A DNA stretch of 64,000 nucleotides from Streptomyces rugosispiralis (GCF_024505145.1 NZ_JANIAA010000002.1:186001-250000), one strand, 5' to 3'. Positions 8,248-16,390 are shown, numbered from the stretch's first letter. Translations and numbers: made by a program. The notes: generated from the sequence alone by a model not told the origin.

Positions 8248-9017
8248 CGGTCACCGCCCCGGAGGCCGCGGTGGCCGTCCGCATCGAGGGGCTGGTGCGC
8301 GCCTTCGGCGGGCGCAAGGTGCTGGACGGACTCGATCTGAGCCTGCGCGCCGGGGAGTTCGTGGCCATGCTCGGCCACAGCGGCTCCGGCAAGAGCACCG
8401 TGCTGCGGGCGCTCGCCGGAGTCGACCACGACGCCGGTGGCGAAGGCGTACTGAGCGCACCCGCCCATGTGTCGGTCGTCTTCCAGGACGCCAGGCTGCT
8501 GCCATGGAAACGGGTGCTGGCCAATGTGGCACTGGGGCTCACGGGCCGGGACGCCGAGGAGCGGGCCCGCACCGCGCTGGCCGAGGTGGGTCTGGCCGGG
8601 CGGGAGGACGCCTGGCCGGTGGAGCTGTCAGGCGGCGAACAGCAGCGGGTGTCACTCGCCCGCTCCCTGGTGCGTGAGCCCGAACTGCTGCTCGCGGACG
8701 AGCCGTTCGGCGCGCTCGACGCGCTCACCAGGACCCGTATGCACGCACTGCTGGCCCGCTTGTACGAGCGGCACCGCCCCGCCGTGCTGCTGGTCACGCA
8801 CGACGTGGACGAGGCGATCGCGCTCGCCGACCGGATCGTGGTCCTGGACGGGGGCCGGATCGCCGCCGACCTCACCGTGGAGGTTCCGGCGCCGCGTCGA
8901 CCCGCCGGTGCCGAGTACGCCGCGCTGCGCGAGCGACTGCTCGCCCGGCTGGGCGTGGACGCGCGCACCGAGCGGGAGGACGGCCTTCCCGAGAGCCGCC
9001 AGATGTCCCACGACTGA
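8223..9017 (+). CDS. Sulfonate-type ABC transporter ATP-binding protein
   Basis: A 264-residue SsuB-like ATPase with Walker A GHSGSGKST, Q-loop VVFQDARLLPW, signature LSGGEQQRVSLARSL, Walker B LLLADEPFGALD and switch histidine VTHDVDEA. The start ATG 8223 lies inside the 3' end of the permease gene, giving a 25-base overlap and likely translational coupling. With the two preceding genes it completes an importer. The usual monooxygenase (ssuD) does not follow in this operon. LLM enzymes in neighbouring sub-operons may use the imported compound. Confidence 0.9.
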   Translation: MATHAGGLTVTAPEAAVAVRIEGLVRAFGGRKVLDGLDLSLRAGEFVAMLGHSGSGKSTVLRALAGVDHDAGGEGVLSAPAHVSVVFQDARLLPWKRVLANVALGLTGRDAEERARTALAEVGLAGREDAWPVELSGGEQQRVSLARSLVREPELLLADEPFGALDALTRTRMHALLARLYERHRPAVLLVTHDVDEAIALADRIVVLDGGRIAADLTVEVPAPRRPAGAEYAALRERLLARLGVDARTEREDGLPESRQMSHD

Positions 9018-9049
9018 CCCAAGTCCCCATACTTTTGCAGGAGTTGCTG

Positions 9050-10294
9050 GTGAGCCCGATAGCCACTCGACCGTTCATGCTCGCCCTCGGCGCCACGTCG
9101 CTGCTGGCCGCCTCGGCCGTGGGCCCGACCGCCGTCGCGGCGCCCGCCGAGCCCCGTCCATCGGTGGCGCTCGACTGGTACGACACCACGGCCCAGACGA
9201 TCGCGGCGGCCGGAGCGCCGACCCAGGTGACCAACAGCCGCACCTGGGCGGTGAGCTGGCTGGCCGGCGCACGAGCCACCCGGGAGGTGCCCACGGGCGT
9301 CGATCGGGGCGGCTACCAGGACGCGGCGCTGGCCTCCGCCGTGCACAGCTCCCTGGTCGCCCTCGTGCCCACGCGCACCGAGCAGTTGGACGCCGCGTTC
9401 CGCCGCACCCTCGACGGGATCCCGGACGGCCCGGCCGAGGACCGGGGCGTGGCGGCGGGTGAGCGGGAGGCCCGGTCCGTCCTCGCGTCCCGGGAGGGCG
9501 ACGGCCTGGACCCGGCGTCGGTCGACGCCCCGTTCACCGTGCCCCCGGCCGCCCCCGGCGTCTGGCAGCCGACGCCGCCCGCGTACGCCCCCGCCGCGCA
9601 GTACGGCAACCGCGTCGCGAAGCCGTTCGCGCTGACAACCCCCGGCCAGTTCCGGCTCGGCCCGCCGCCCGCGCTGGGCTCCCGGCGGTACCGGTCGGAC
9701 CTGGCCGAAGTGCGTGCCTACGGCGCGGCGGACAGCACCCGGCGCACCGCCCACCAGACCCAGACGGCGACCTTCTGGTACGGCTCCTCGCTGACCCTCT
9801 ACACCGAGCCGCTGCGGGTCGCGCTGTCCCGCTCCGCCGGGTCGGTGGCGGAGCGGGCGAAGCTGGTGGCGCTGTTCCACATCGCCTCGGTGGACACGCA
9901 GATCGCGACCTCCGACTCCAAGTACGCTTATCTGCGCTGGCGCCCGGTCACCGCCATCCGCACCGGCGCCATCGACCCCGACCCCGGATGGACGCCGCTG
10001 CACAACACCCCGGCGCACCCGGACTATCCCAGCGGCCACAACACCTACGCGGGCGCCGCGGAGGGGATACTGTCCGCGCTCACCGGTTCGCGCACCGCAC
10101 CGTTCGAGCTGACCAGCCCCACCGCGCCGGGGGTCACCCGTACGTACACGGACTGGCACCGGCTGACGGCCGAGAACGTCGACGCGCGGATCCTCTCGGG
10201 CATCCACACCCGCTCCGCGGACGAGGCCGGAGTCACCCTCGGCAAGAGGGTGGCCGGGTACGTCCTGCGCGCCTCCGGCCACCTCCTGCGCTGA
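9050..10294 (+). CDS. Secreted PAP2/vanadium haloperoxidase-family protein
   Basis: A 414-residue exported protein: residues 1-35 form a Sec-type signal ending near PTAVAAPA. The C-terminal half carries the vanadate/phosphate-binding motifs of the PAP2 superfamily: KYAYLRWRPVTAIRTG (Lys and Arg), PDYPSGHNTYAG (Ser-Gly-His) and RILSGIHTRSADEAG (His). The family includes vanadium chloroperoxidases and acid phosphatases. Which activity applies is not decided here. Start GTG 9050 is preferred over TTG 9035 because GCAGGAG at 9037-9043 is well placed for it. It follows the importer by only 32 bases and is probably cotranscribed, an unusual partner for a sulfonate importer. Confidence 0.75.
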   Translation: MSPIATRPFMLALGATSLLAASAVGPTAVAAPAEPRPSVALDWYDTTAQTIAAAGAPTQVTNSRTWAVSWLAGARATREVPTGVDRGGYQDAALASAVHSSLVALVPTRTEQLDAAFRRTLDGIPDGPAEDRGVAAGEREARSVLASREGDGLDPASVDAPFTVPPAAPGVWQPTPPAYAPAAQYGNRVAKPFALTTPGQFRLGPPPALGSRRYRSDLAEVRAYGAADSTRRTAHQTQTATFWYGSSLTLYTEPLRVALSRSAGSVAERAKLVALFHIASVDTQIATSDSKYAYLRWRPVTAIRTGAIDPDPGWTPLHNTPAHPDYPSGHNTYAGAAEGILSALTGSRTAPFELTSPTAPGVTRTYTDWHRLTAENVDARILSGIHTRSADEAGVTLGKRVAGYVLRASGHLLR

Positions 10295-10311
10295 GCCCCT
10301 GGGGCCTCAGC
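10290..10311. terminator. Bidirectional terminator spanning both stop codons
   Basis: The inverted repeat GCTGAGCCCC...GGGGCCTCAGC (one-base bulge, single-base loop as drawn) contains the stop codon of the haloperoxidase-like gene in its left arm and the stop codon of the convergent aldo/keto reductase in its right arm. It is therefore usable in both directions. Confidence 0.6.
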
Positions 10312-11353
10312 CGCGCGCGGCCGGGCGGCGGCGGGTGGCCGGGTCGGTGAGCGACGGGGGCTGGTAGCCCTCGTCAGCCGGGCTGATCGTGGTGCCGGGC
10401 GGCACGATCTCGTCGATCCGGTCGAGCACGTCCCGCGGGAGACGGACGTCGGCGGCGCCGAGCTGGCTCACCAGGTGCTCCCGGGTGCGCGGGCCGATGA
10501 TCACCGTCGATACGGCCGGGTGCTCCAGCACGAACGCCAGCGACAGGTGGATCAGCGACAGACCCGCCTCGTCGGCCAGCTCGGCGAGCCGCTCCGCCGC
10601 CTCACGCTTGCGCTGGTTGGCCGCCAGCTCCGGATCGTGCCGGTGCGGCTGGCGCTCCAGACGGCTGGACGCGGCATGCGTGGTGTCCCCCTTGCGGTAG
10701 TGACCGGACAGCCAGCCGCCCGCCAGCGGGCTCCACGGCAGGACACCCAGCCCGTACCGCTCGGCGATGGGCAGCACGGCCCGCTCGGCCGCCCGGGCGA
10801 GGATGGAGTACGGGGGCTGCTCGGTGACGGGACGCTGACGGCGCAGGCGCTCGGCGATCCACTGGCCCTCGACGATCTGGTGCGGCTCGAAGGTGGTGGT
10901 GCCGAAGTAGCGGATCTTGCCCTGTCGTACCAGGTCGTCGAGTGCGCCGAGCGTCTCCTCGAAGTCGGTGGCGGGGTCGGGCCGGTGGACCTGGTACAGG
11001 TCGATGTGGTCGGTGCCCAGGCGGCGCAGGCTGTCCTCGACGGCCCGGTGGATCCATCGGCGCGAGTTGCCCTGGTGGTTCGGGTTGTCGCCGATCTGGC
11101 CGTGAAACTTGGTCGCGAGGAACACGTCGTCGCGGCGGCCGTCCGCGAGGGCCTTGCCGACGATCTCCTCGTTCTCGCCCTGGGAGTACACGTCGGCCGT
11201 GTCGATGACGTTGACGCCCGCGTCGAGGGCCTGGTGAATGATCTTGACGGCGTCGTCGTGGTCACGGTTGGCCCAGGCGCCGAAGTTCATCGCGCCGAGC
11301 GTCAGGGGGCTGACCTTCACGCCGGTACGGCCGAGGGTGCGGTACGTGGCCAT
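10307..11353 (-). CDS. Aldo/keto reductase, copy 1
   Basis: A 348-residue NADPH-dependent oxidoreductase of the AKR superfamily. The catalytic tetrad is visible: Asp and Tyr in VIDTADVYSQGE, Lys in FLATKFHG, His in LYQVHRPDP. A cofactor-binding IIGPRTREHL segment is near the C-terminus. It is closely similar along its length to the protein encoded at 22000-23040, and both lie downstream of an LLM monooxygenase on the minus strand. That suggests a repeated monooxygenase-plus-carbonyl-reductase module, in which aldehydes released by desulfonation are reduced. Start ATG at 11353. A repeat tract lies just upstream. Confidence 0.85.
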   Translation of the reverse strand: MATYRTLGRTGVKVSPLTLGAMNFGAWANRDHDDAVKIIHQALDAGVNVIDTADVYSQGENEEIVGKALADGRRDDVFLATKFHGQIGDNPNHQGNSRRWIHRAVEDSLRRLGTDHIDLYQVHRPDPATDFEETLGALDDLVRQGKIRYFGTTTFEPHQIVEGQWIAERLRRQRPVTEQPPYSILARAAERAVLPIAERYGLGVLPWSPLAGGWLSGHYRKGDTTHAASSRLERQPHRHDPELAANQRKREAAERLAELADEAGLSLIHLSLAFVLEHPAVSTVIIGPRTREHLVSQLGAADVRLPRDVLDRIDEIVPPGTTISPADEGYQPPSLTDPATRRRPAARG

Positions 11354-11377
11354 CTCTCCGGTGTCTTCCTTCTCTCT

Positions 11378-11450
11378 GGGGATGTTCGGTCTCTCTCGGG
11401 ATGTTCGGTTCGAGACGTTCGTTCGGGACGTTCGGTTCGGGACGTTCGGG
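11378..11450. repeat. Degenerate 13-14 bp direct repeats
   Basis: About five imperfect copies of the unit GGGACGTTCGGTTC lie between the LLM gene (stop at 11496) and the start of aldo/keto reductase 1 (11353). They end some 25 bases before that start codon. Function is unknown. They could be slipped-strand spacer DNA or a binding region affecting expression of the reductase. Confidence 0.7.
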
Positions 11451-11495
11451 AGGACAGGAGCGGGGCGCGGGTCAGCGGGTGAACCCTGGTGGTGT

Positions 11496-12419
11496 TCAGC
11501 CCGCGAGTTCCCCCAGGAACGCCCAGGTGCGGCGCCGGGCGGTCTCACCGGCGGCTTCCGTCCCCGAGAACACCACCTCCGTCGCCCCGGCATCGCGGTA
11601 GCGCCGCACCTCGGCGGCGACGGTCTTCTCATCGCCGATCACGGACACATCGACGGCACGGGTGCCGCCGGAGAGTCCGATGACCCGTGCGTAGGAGGGG
11701 ATCTGCTCGTAGAACGCGAGCTGTTCGGCCACCGTCTCGCGTACCGTGTCGGGGTCGTCGGTGACCACACCGTGTACGAGCGCCACGATGCGGGGCGCGG
11801 GACGGCCGGCGGCCTCCGCCGCCGCGGTGACGGCGGGGACGATGTGCTCGGCCAGGGCCCGGGGCCCGGCGAGGTACGGCAGGATGCCGTCGGCCAGCTC
11901 CCCGCTGGCCCGCAGCGCCTGTGGGCCCATCGCGGCGACGAGCAGCGGTACGCCGGCCCCGGCACCCGGCACGCGGGCGGGGATCGGGGTGGTCGCGGTG
12001 AGCAGTTCGCCATGGAAGTCGGCGGCGCCGGTCTCGGTCAACTGCCGCAGCGCGGTGAGGAATTCACGCAGGCGGGCGATGGGGCGTGCAAAGGGGATGC
12101 CGAAGCCCGCCTCGGTCAGGAGCTTGGTGCCGAGAGCGAGTCCCAGGTGGTATCGGCCGTGCGTGGCCGCCTGAGCGGTCTGGGCCTGACTGGAGACGAG
12201 CAACGGGTGACGTCCGAAGACCGGGATCGCGGACGTGCCCACGTGCAGATCCGGCACTTCGCGCCCGACGATGGCCGCGAGCTGGGGCGAGTCGGCGCCG
12301 AATGTCTGCCCGAACCAGGCGGACCGCAGCCCGGCGGCGGAGGCTTCCCCGGCGAGGCGGACGGTGGCATCGATCTGGTTGTCCGCGTCCGCGGCGGTGA
12401 GTGCGACTCCTATAGTCAT
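11496..12419 (-). CDS. LLM-class oxidoreductase (F420-dependent-like)
   Basis: A 307-residue TIM-barrel enzyme of the luciferase-like family, with the short form typical of F420-dependent members: IGVALTAADADNQID at the N-terminus, LGTSAIP-type strand (VGTSAIPVFGRHPL), and GVPLLVAAMGPQALR. Start is ATG 12419. A remnant of a metN-like gene and a degenerate leader peptide lie upstream on the same strand, and an aldo/keto reductase lies downstream, so the three may form one transcript starting near 12886. FMN versus F420 use cannot be settled by eye. Confidence 0.8.
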   Translation of the reverse strand: MTIGVALTAADADNQIDATVRLAGEASAAGLRSAWFGQTFGADSPQLAAIVGREVPDLHVGTSAIPVFGRHPLLVSSQAQTAQAATHGRYHLGLALGTKLLTEAGFGIPFARPIARLREFLTALRQLTETGAADFHGELLTATTPIPARVPGAGAGVPLLVAAMGPQALRASGELADGILPYLAGPRALAEHIVPAVTAAAEAAGRPAPRIVALVHGVVTDDPDTVRETVAEQLAFYEQIPSYARVIGLSGGTRAVDVSVIGDEKTVAAEVRRYRDAGATEVVFSGTEAAGETARRRTWAFLGELAG

Positions 12420-12503
12420 GTCTGGCCAAACTCCCGGGATCGGCCGCACATTTCCATCCGGATGTGACGGCCATGTGTCGGGCACGGGCTCAGAAGAACC
12501 CCG

Positions 12504-12791
12504 TCAGCGGCGGCTCGCCGTTGAGCGCAGTGGCATCGCCACGTTCTGCGCCGCCGTACGCCGCCGCAGCAGATTGGCCGACTGGAAGACCGTTCCGTTG
12601 GCCCGCCGGGCATGGCGGAGTTCACGTTCCGGGAGGTCCGTCACATCGGTTCCGGCCACCCATACCCGCCCGGATGTGGGGCGTTCGAGCAGATTCACAC
12701 AGCGGGCCAGGGTGCTCTTCCCCGCGCCACTGGGGCCGACGACGGCGCCGATGGTGCCCTGCGCGATGTTCAGGTCGACGTCATGGAGCAC
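12504..12791 (-). pseudogene. Truncated MetN-like methionine ABC transporter ATPase
   Basis: A 95-codon fragment corresponding to the first third of a MetN-type ATPase: Walker [21 protein letters not shown], then the Q-loop region [10 protein letters not shown], ending shortly after. The ABC signature, Walker B and the C-terminal substrate-sensing domain are missing. Upstream, the frame that should hold the N-terminus is merged with a run-on leader ORF. No permease or binding protein follows. The gene cannot make a working ATPase and marks loss of a methionine-type importer from this sulfur island. Confidence 0.75.
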
Positions 12792-12883
12792 CGGCCGCGC
12801 ACGGGCAGAGAGAAACAGGCGGCACTGGTGATCACCATGTGATCGACCGTGCGGCGGCGCGTGCAGAGAAGAGTCCGCGACAT
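12770..12883 (-). CDS. Leader peptide L7, run-on and probably degenerate
   Basis: A 37-codon ORF beginning [19 protein letters not shown] and then SAAC. Its core [11 protein letters not shown] aligns without gaps to the leader family (V-D, then Cys ten residues after V), but Leu is replaced by His and Arg by Val. The conserved Cys is again TGT (12815-12817 on the complement). Instead of stopping near the Cys it reads 13 further codons into the metN remnant. A good promoter (TTGACC at 12921-12916, GAGCAT at 12898-12893) puts transcription start within a few bases of the ATG. It is divergent from L2. Best read as a decaying leader fused to a deletion scar. Confidence 0.45.
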   Translation of the reverse strand: MSRTLLCTRRRTVDHMVITSAACFSLPVRGRCSMTST

Positions 12884-12892
12884 GGGATTGGG

Positions 12893-12921
12893 ATGCTCAC
12901 ACCGCTGTCTGCCGAGGTCAA
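12893..12921 (-). promoter_or_regulatory. Predicted promoter of leader L7
   Basis: On the minus strand TTGACC (12921-12916) and GAGCAT (12898-12893) are 17 bases apart. Predicted start is about 12886, three bases before the L7 ATG. Confidence 0.45.
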
Positions 12922-12990
12922 CAGCGGACCGCATGGTGAGATGCGCGGTGTGCCCGGGGCCCCTCCGCCGTTCCGCATGCTGGTCGTGGC

Positions 12991-13020
12991 TTGACCAGTA
13001 CACGAACGCCGGTGTTGGGT
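12991..13020 (+). promoter_or_regulatory. Predicted promoter of leader L2
   Basis: TTGACC (12991-12996), an 18-base gap, then a weak TTGGGT (13015-13020). The expected start at about 13027-13028 coincides with the ATG of L2. It mirrors the L7 promoter about 100 bases away on the other strand. Confidence 0.4.
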
Positions 13021-13027
13021 GGCGCCC

Positions 13028-13099
13028 ATGGCCTCCACGCTTTTGGTGCACCGCCACCACGTCGACCTCGGTCGAGTGGTGAGCGCGCAGTGTTGTTGA
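13028..13099 (+). CDS. Leader peptide L2 ending Cys-Cys-stop
   Basis: A 23-residue ORF ending HRHHVDLGRVVSAQCC. It has the family core VDL-x-R and the Cys ten residues on. Both final codons are TGT (13091-13096) immediately before TGA. A GC-rich hairpin begins 10 bases after the stop and is followed by a pyrimidine-rich run. The next gene starts 163 bases downstream (GNAT, 13262). The arrangement is that of a transcription attenuator responding to Cys-tRNA supply. Regulation is inferred. Confidence 0.75.
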   Translation: MASTLLVHRHHVDLGRVVSAQCC

Positions 13100-13108
13100 G
13101 GCATTGAC

Positions 13109-13126
13109 GGCTGCCCGCCGGGCGCC
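13109..13126 (+). terminator. Putative attenuator hairpin after L2
   Basis: GGC-T-GCCC / loop GCC / GGGC-GCC: seven base pairs with a one-base bulge, followed by TTCTCCC and later TTTCTT. It lies 10 bases 3' of the leader stop codon, so a ribosome stalled on the terminal Cys codons would cover its left flank. Confidence 0.5.
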
Positions 13127-13261
13127 TTCTCCCAGCTGTTTCTTCGCGTGTGATCCGTCCGCCCGTACGGGGCCGCACTTCCGTGCGCCGTGAGGCATGA
13201 CGGTACGTCAACTTGTCCGCGTCGGCTCCGAAGAGCCCACGCCCCTCATGAGGAAACCACC

Positions 13262-13831
13262 GTGACCGACACGTTCCCGCGGGAGCTACGCCAATCCCGC
13301 GCCGCCGTACCCGCCCCCGCGCCCGACCCGGTCGGGCCCGTCCGCTGGGCGGCACTCGGCTGGGACGACCCGGCGGCCGCCGAGCTGCGGGCGCTGATGG
13401 ACGCGGAGATCAAGCCCCGCTATGCCGTCTTCGGGCCACGTCCGCATCTGCCGCCCCCGCCCACCGCCGACGAAGTGGCCGTCACCTGGGTCGCCTTCAC
13501 CGGCTCCGGCGAACCCGTCGCCACCGCCTCGCTGCGCGCACTGCCCGGCGACCGGTGGGAGATCAAGCGCGTCTTCGTCCGTGCCGACCACCGCGGCCGC
13601 GGGCTGGCCGCGGCGGCGCTGGCCGCCGTCGAGGCGTCCGCCGCCGAACGGGACGTGGCGGAGCTGATGCTGCAGACGGGGGTCCGGCAGCCGGAGGCCG
13701 CCGCGCTCTACGCACGCGAGGGCTGGTACCGCATCCCACCCTATCCGCCCTACTCCCGCGACCCGTACAGCGTCTGCTTCGCCAAGTGGCTGCCCGCCAC
13801 CGGTGGCGCGGAGCGGGGGAGCCATGCGTGA
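13262..13831 (+). CDS. GNAT-family N-acetyltransferase, first gene behind L2
   Basis: A 189-residue GCN5-type acetyltransferase. The acetyl-CoA pyrophosphate loop is RVFVRADHRGRGLAAAALAA (R/Q-x-x-G-x-G/A). A YAREGWYRIPPY segment follows near the C-terminus. Start GTG 13262 is supported by GAGGAAA (13250-13256). It is followed after 45 bases by an NtaA/DszA-type monooxygenase and then a second acetyltransferase. In Bacillus, an acetyltransferase, a monooxygenase of that family and an M20 deacylase salvage S-(2-succino)cysteine and other S-alkylcysteines. By analogy this enzyme may N-acetylate such a substrate. Confidence 0.8.
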   Translation: MTDTFPRELRQSRAAVPAPAPDPVGPVRWAALGWDDPAAAELRALMDAEIKPRYAVFGPRPHLPPPPTADEVAVTWVAFTGSGEPVATASLRALPGDRWEIKRVFVRADHRGRGLAAAALAAVEASAAERDVAELMLQTGVRQPEAAALYAREGWYRIPPYPPYSRDPYSVCFAKWLPATGGAERGSHA

Positions 13832-13876
13832 TCCCCGGCGTCTCGCCGCCGTCCTGATCGACCCCGGGAGTCCGGC

Positions 13877-15229
13877 ATGAGCGAACCCACCAAGCAGGTG
13901 CACCTCGGGGCGGCCTTCCCCGGGGTGAACAACCACACCGTCTGGAGCGATCCGCGCTCGGGCAGCCAGATCGACTTCTCCTCATTCCACCATCTCGCGC
14001 GGACCGCCGAGCGCGGAAAGTTCGACTTCTTCTTCCTCGCCGAGGGGCTACGGCTGCGCGAGCACCGCGGGAGGATCTTCGATCTGGACGTGGTCGGCAG
14101 ACCCGACACCCTGTCGGTGCTGAGCGCACTGGCGGCCGTCACCGACCGCATCGGCCTGGCCGGGACCGTCAACGCCACCTTCAACGAACCCGTCGAACTC
14201 GCCCGGCAGTTCGCGACGCTGGACCACCTCTCCGGCGGGCGCGCCGCATGGAACGTGGTCACCTCCTCGGACGCCTTCACCGGCGCGAACTTCCGCCGGG
14301 GCGGCTTCCTGGACCACGCCGACCGGTACACCCGCGCCGCGGAGTTCGTCGAGGTCGCCCGCGAGCTGTGGGACGCCTGGGCCCCGGACGCGGTGGCCGC
14401 CGACCCCGCCGCCGGGGTCTTCGTCAAGGACGGGGCGATCGCCGAAGTACGCCACCGGGGACCCCAGTTCGACATCACCGCGCGACCCACGGTGCCGCGC
14501 AGCCCCCAGGGCCACCCGGTGCTGATCCAGGCCGGAAACTCCGGCGACGGCCGTGAGTTCGCCGCCGCGACCGCCGACGCGATTTACACCATCCACGCCG
14601 AACTGGCGGCGGGCCAGGCCTTCTACGCCGACGTCAAGGGCCGGCTCGCCACGTACGGCCGTACTCCCGGGGATCTGAAGATCCTGCCCCAGGCCACCTT
14701 CGTGCTGGGGGACACCGCGGAGGATGCGCGTGAGCGCGCCCGCCACATCCGCCGCCGGCAGGTCTCCCCACAGGGAGCGATCGCACAGCTCGAACAGGTA
14801 TGGGGACGCGACCTGTCCGGCTACGACCCCGACGGACCACTGCCCGATGTCGAGCCACTCGCCGATGCCGTCAGCATCACCCGTGGCCGGGCCCGTCACC
14901 ACCACGACCCCCTCGCGGTGGCGCGCCACTGGCGTCAGGTCGCCGAGGCGAAGAAGCTGGGCATCCGCGACCTGGTCATCGAGCTGACCGGCCGCCACGC
15001 CTTCGTCGGCACACCGGCCCAGGTCGCCGAGGAGATCAACACCTATGTGCAGAGCGACGCCTGCGACGGATTCATCATCTCCGGGCACCTCACCCCCACC
15101 GGACTGGACGAGTTCGTGGACACCGTGATTCCCGAACTCCAGGAACGCGGGGTGTTCCGCTCGGAGTACCACGGCACCACCCTGCGCGATCATCTCGGCC
15201 TCGGGCACGCCCAGGCACCGGTCCGATGA
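13877..15229 (+). CDS. FMN-dependent monooxygenase, NtaA/SnaA/DszA family (copy A)
   Basis: A 450-residue luciferase-fold monooxygenase of the long NtaA/SnaA/DszA type. Family landmarks include HLGAAFPGVNNHTVWSDP at the N-terminus, FFFLAEGLRLRE, LDHLSGGRAAWNVVTSSD, PRSPQGHPVLIQAGNSGDG, and DGFIISGHLTP with LQERGVFRSEY near the C-terminus. Such enzymes use FMNH2 from a separate reductase to cleave C-S or C-N bonds. It is a clear paralogue of the protein at 19378-20754. It lies between two acetyltransferase genes (46-base gap before, 4-base overlap after), which suggests an N-acetylated S-substituted cysteine as substrate. Confidence 0.88.
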   Translation: MSEPTKQVHLGAAFPGVNNHTVWSDPRSGSQIDFSSFHHLARTAERGKFDFFFLAEGLRLREHRGRIFDLDVVGRPDTLSVLSALAAVTDRIGLAGTVNATFNEPVELARQFATLDHLSGGRAAWNVVTSSDAFTGANFRRGGFLDHADRYTRAAEFVEVARELWDAWAPDAVAADPAAGVFVKDGAIAEVRHRGPQFDITARPTVPRSPQGHPVLIQAGNSGDGREFAAATADAIYTIHAELAAGQAFYADVKGRLATYGRTPGDLKILPQATFVLGDTAEDARERARHIRRRQVSPQGAIAQLEQVWGRDLSGYDPDGPLPDVEPLADAVSITRGRARHHHDPLAVARHWRQVAEAKKLGIRDLVIELTGRHAFVGTPAQVAEEINTYVQSDACDGFIISGHLTPTGLDEFVDTVIPELQERGVFRSEYHGTTLRDHLGLGHAQAPVR

Positions 15230-15741
15230 GCGACATCCGCGTCCGCACCGCCCGCGCCCACGAGCACGAACGGGTCGCGGCGCTCACCGTCGAGGGCTTC
15301 CGCAGCCGTAACAGCGCACCCCGCCCCGAGCGGCTGGCCCTGTTGCGCGACACGCCCGGCCGCGCCGCCGCCGGAGATCTGCTGGTGGCCGTGGACGAAC
15401 CGAGCGGCGCACTGATCGGCACCGCGAGTCTGCTGCGCCCCGGCACCGCGTACGCGCGCCTCGCCCTGCCCGACGAGGCGGAGCTGCGCCTGCTGGCCGT
15501 CCTGCCCGAACACCGTGGTCACGGAGTTGGCGGTGCGCTGCTCGCCGAGGGCATCGAGCGCGCCCGGTCGTGGGGCATGCGCGCCCTGGTCCTGGACACG
15601 GGGTGGGACAACGTCGTCTCCCAGCGCGTCTACCAGCGGCTCGGCTTCGTCCGTCAGTACGCCCGCGAGGAGCGCGAGAACCGGCACCGGCCGGTGCGGA
15701 CCGCCGTCTTCCGTCACGACCTCGGCCGGGGCCGGGCATGA
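15226..15741 (+). CDS. GNAT-family N-acetyltransferase, last gene of the L2 operon
   Basis: A 171-residue acetyltransferase with the CoA loop LLAVLPEHRGHGVGGALLAE, and an RVYQRLGFVRQYAREER C-terminal segment. Start ATG 15226 overlaps the monooxygenase stop (ATGA). It differs in sequence and length from the first GNAT of the operon, so the two are not a recent duplication and may act on different amines. The next gene downstream is convergent. Confidence 0.8.
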   Translation: MSDIRVRTARAHEHERVAALTVEGFRSRNSAPRPERLALLRDTPGRAAAGDLLVAVDEPSGALIGTASLLRPGTAYARLALPDEAELRLLAVLPEHRGHGVGGALLAEGIERARSWGMRALVLDTGWDNVVSQRVYQRLGFVRQYAREERENRHRPVRTAVFRHDLGRGRA

Positions 15742-15832
15742 CGGCCGCCACCCGCTTCGACACCCGGCGGGCGCCGAGAGACCGCCGTCCGCACGGCCGC
15801 CGGAACGACCACCCCACTGGACAACTCCGTTC

Positions 15833-16390
15833 TCAACGGCCGTCGCTCCGGCGGTGTCCGCCCTGCGCGGCGGGCGGGGGGTCCTGGGGCGGGAGGCCGA
15901 TGGCGTGGCGGATGTCGATGAGGCAGTCGGTGATGGCGCGTCCGGCGGTGTCGATCACGTGGTGGTCCCGATGCCACGGTTCGTATACGTGATTTGTGAT
16001 GTCCGTCCAGGTGGGCAGGGGCAGATCAGGGATGTCCACGGTGCGCTGGGACGCCCGCCTCTCGTGCTCGGCGGGATCCGAGCAGACGATCTCGACCTCG
16101 GCCGCAGGGACACCGGCGCGGACGGCCACCTCGCGCCACGCGTCGCGGGTGACGGCGAGGGGGTTCACGGATTCGGCGATCACGGTCAGGCCCTGTCGCA
16201 GGTGTTCCTCGGCGAGGGCGTAGCCGACGATGTAGCCGACCGGGCCGACGGGGTGCCGCGCCGGCCCGGACCGCGCGATCGCCTGCTCGATGGTGTCGAT
16301 CCGCAGATGAACCGCGCCGGTCTGCCGGGCGAGTGCCCTCGCCAGGGTCGTCTTCCCCGTGGCGGGCAGCCCGCACATGATGATCAGCAT
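15833..16390 (-). CDS. P-loop NTPase/kinase-like protein
   Basis: A 185-residue protein with the Walker A loop CGLPATGKTTLARALA at residues 6-21 and a compact kinase-like layout (RIDTIEQAI; VIAESVNPLAVTRDAW; VCSDPAEHERRASQR). Proteins like this are annotated as AAA-family ATPases or small-molecule kinases related to adenylylsulfate kinase, zeta toxin and chloramphenicol phosphotransferase. No antitoxin gene is visible beside it. Convergent to the L2 operon. The role in the sulfur island is unclear. A small-molecule phosphotransferase is the most economical guess. Confidence 0.7.
   Translation of the reverse strand: MLIIMCGLPATGKTTLARALARQTGAVHLRIDTIEQAIARSGPARHPVGPVGYIVGYALAEEHLRQGLTVIAESVNPLAVTRDAWREVAVRAGVPAAEVEIVCSDPAEHERRASQRTVDIPDLPLPTWTDITNHVYEPWHRDHHVIDTAGRAITDCLIDIRHAIGLPPQDPPPAAQGGHRRSDGR

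Noticed and set aside
15833..16390. P-loop protein as a zeta-type toxin
   Set aside because: No adjacent epsilon-type antitoxin gene, and the sequence resembles generic small-molecule kinases equally well.
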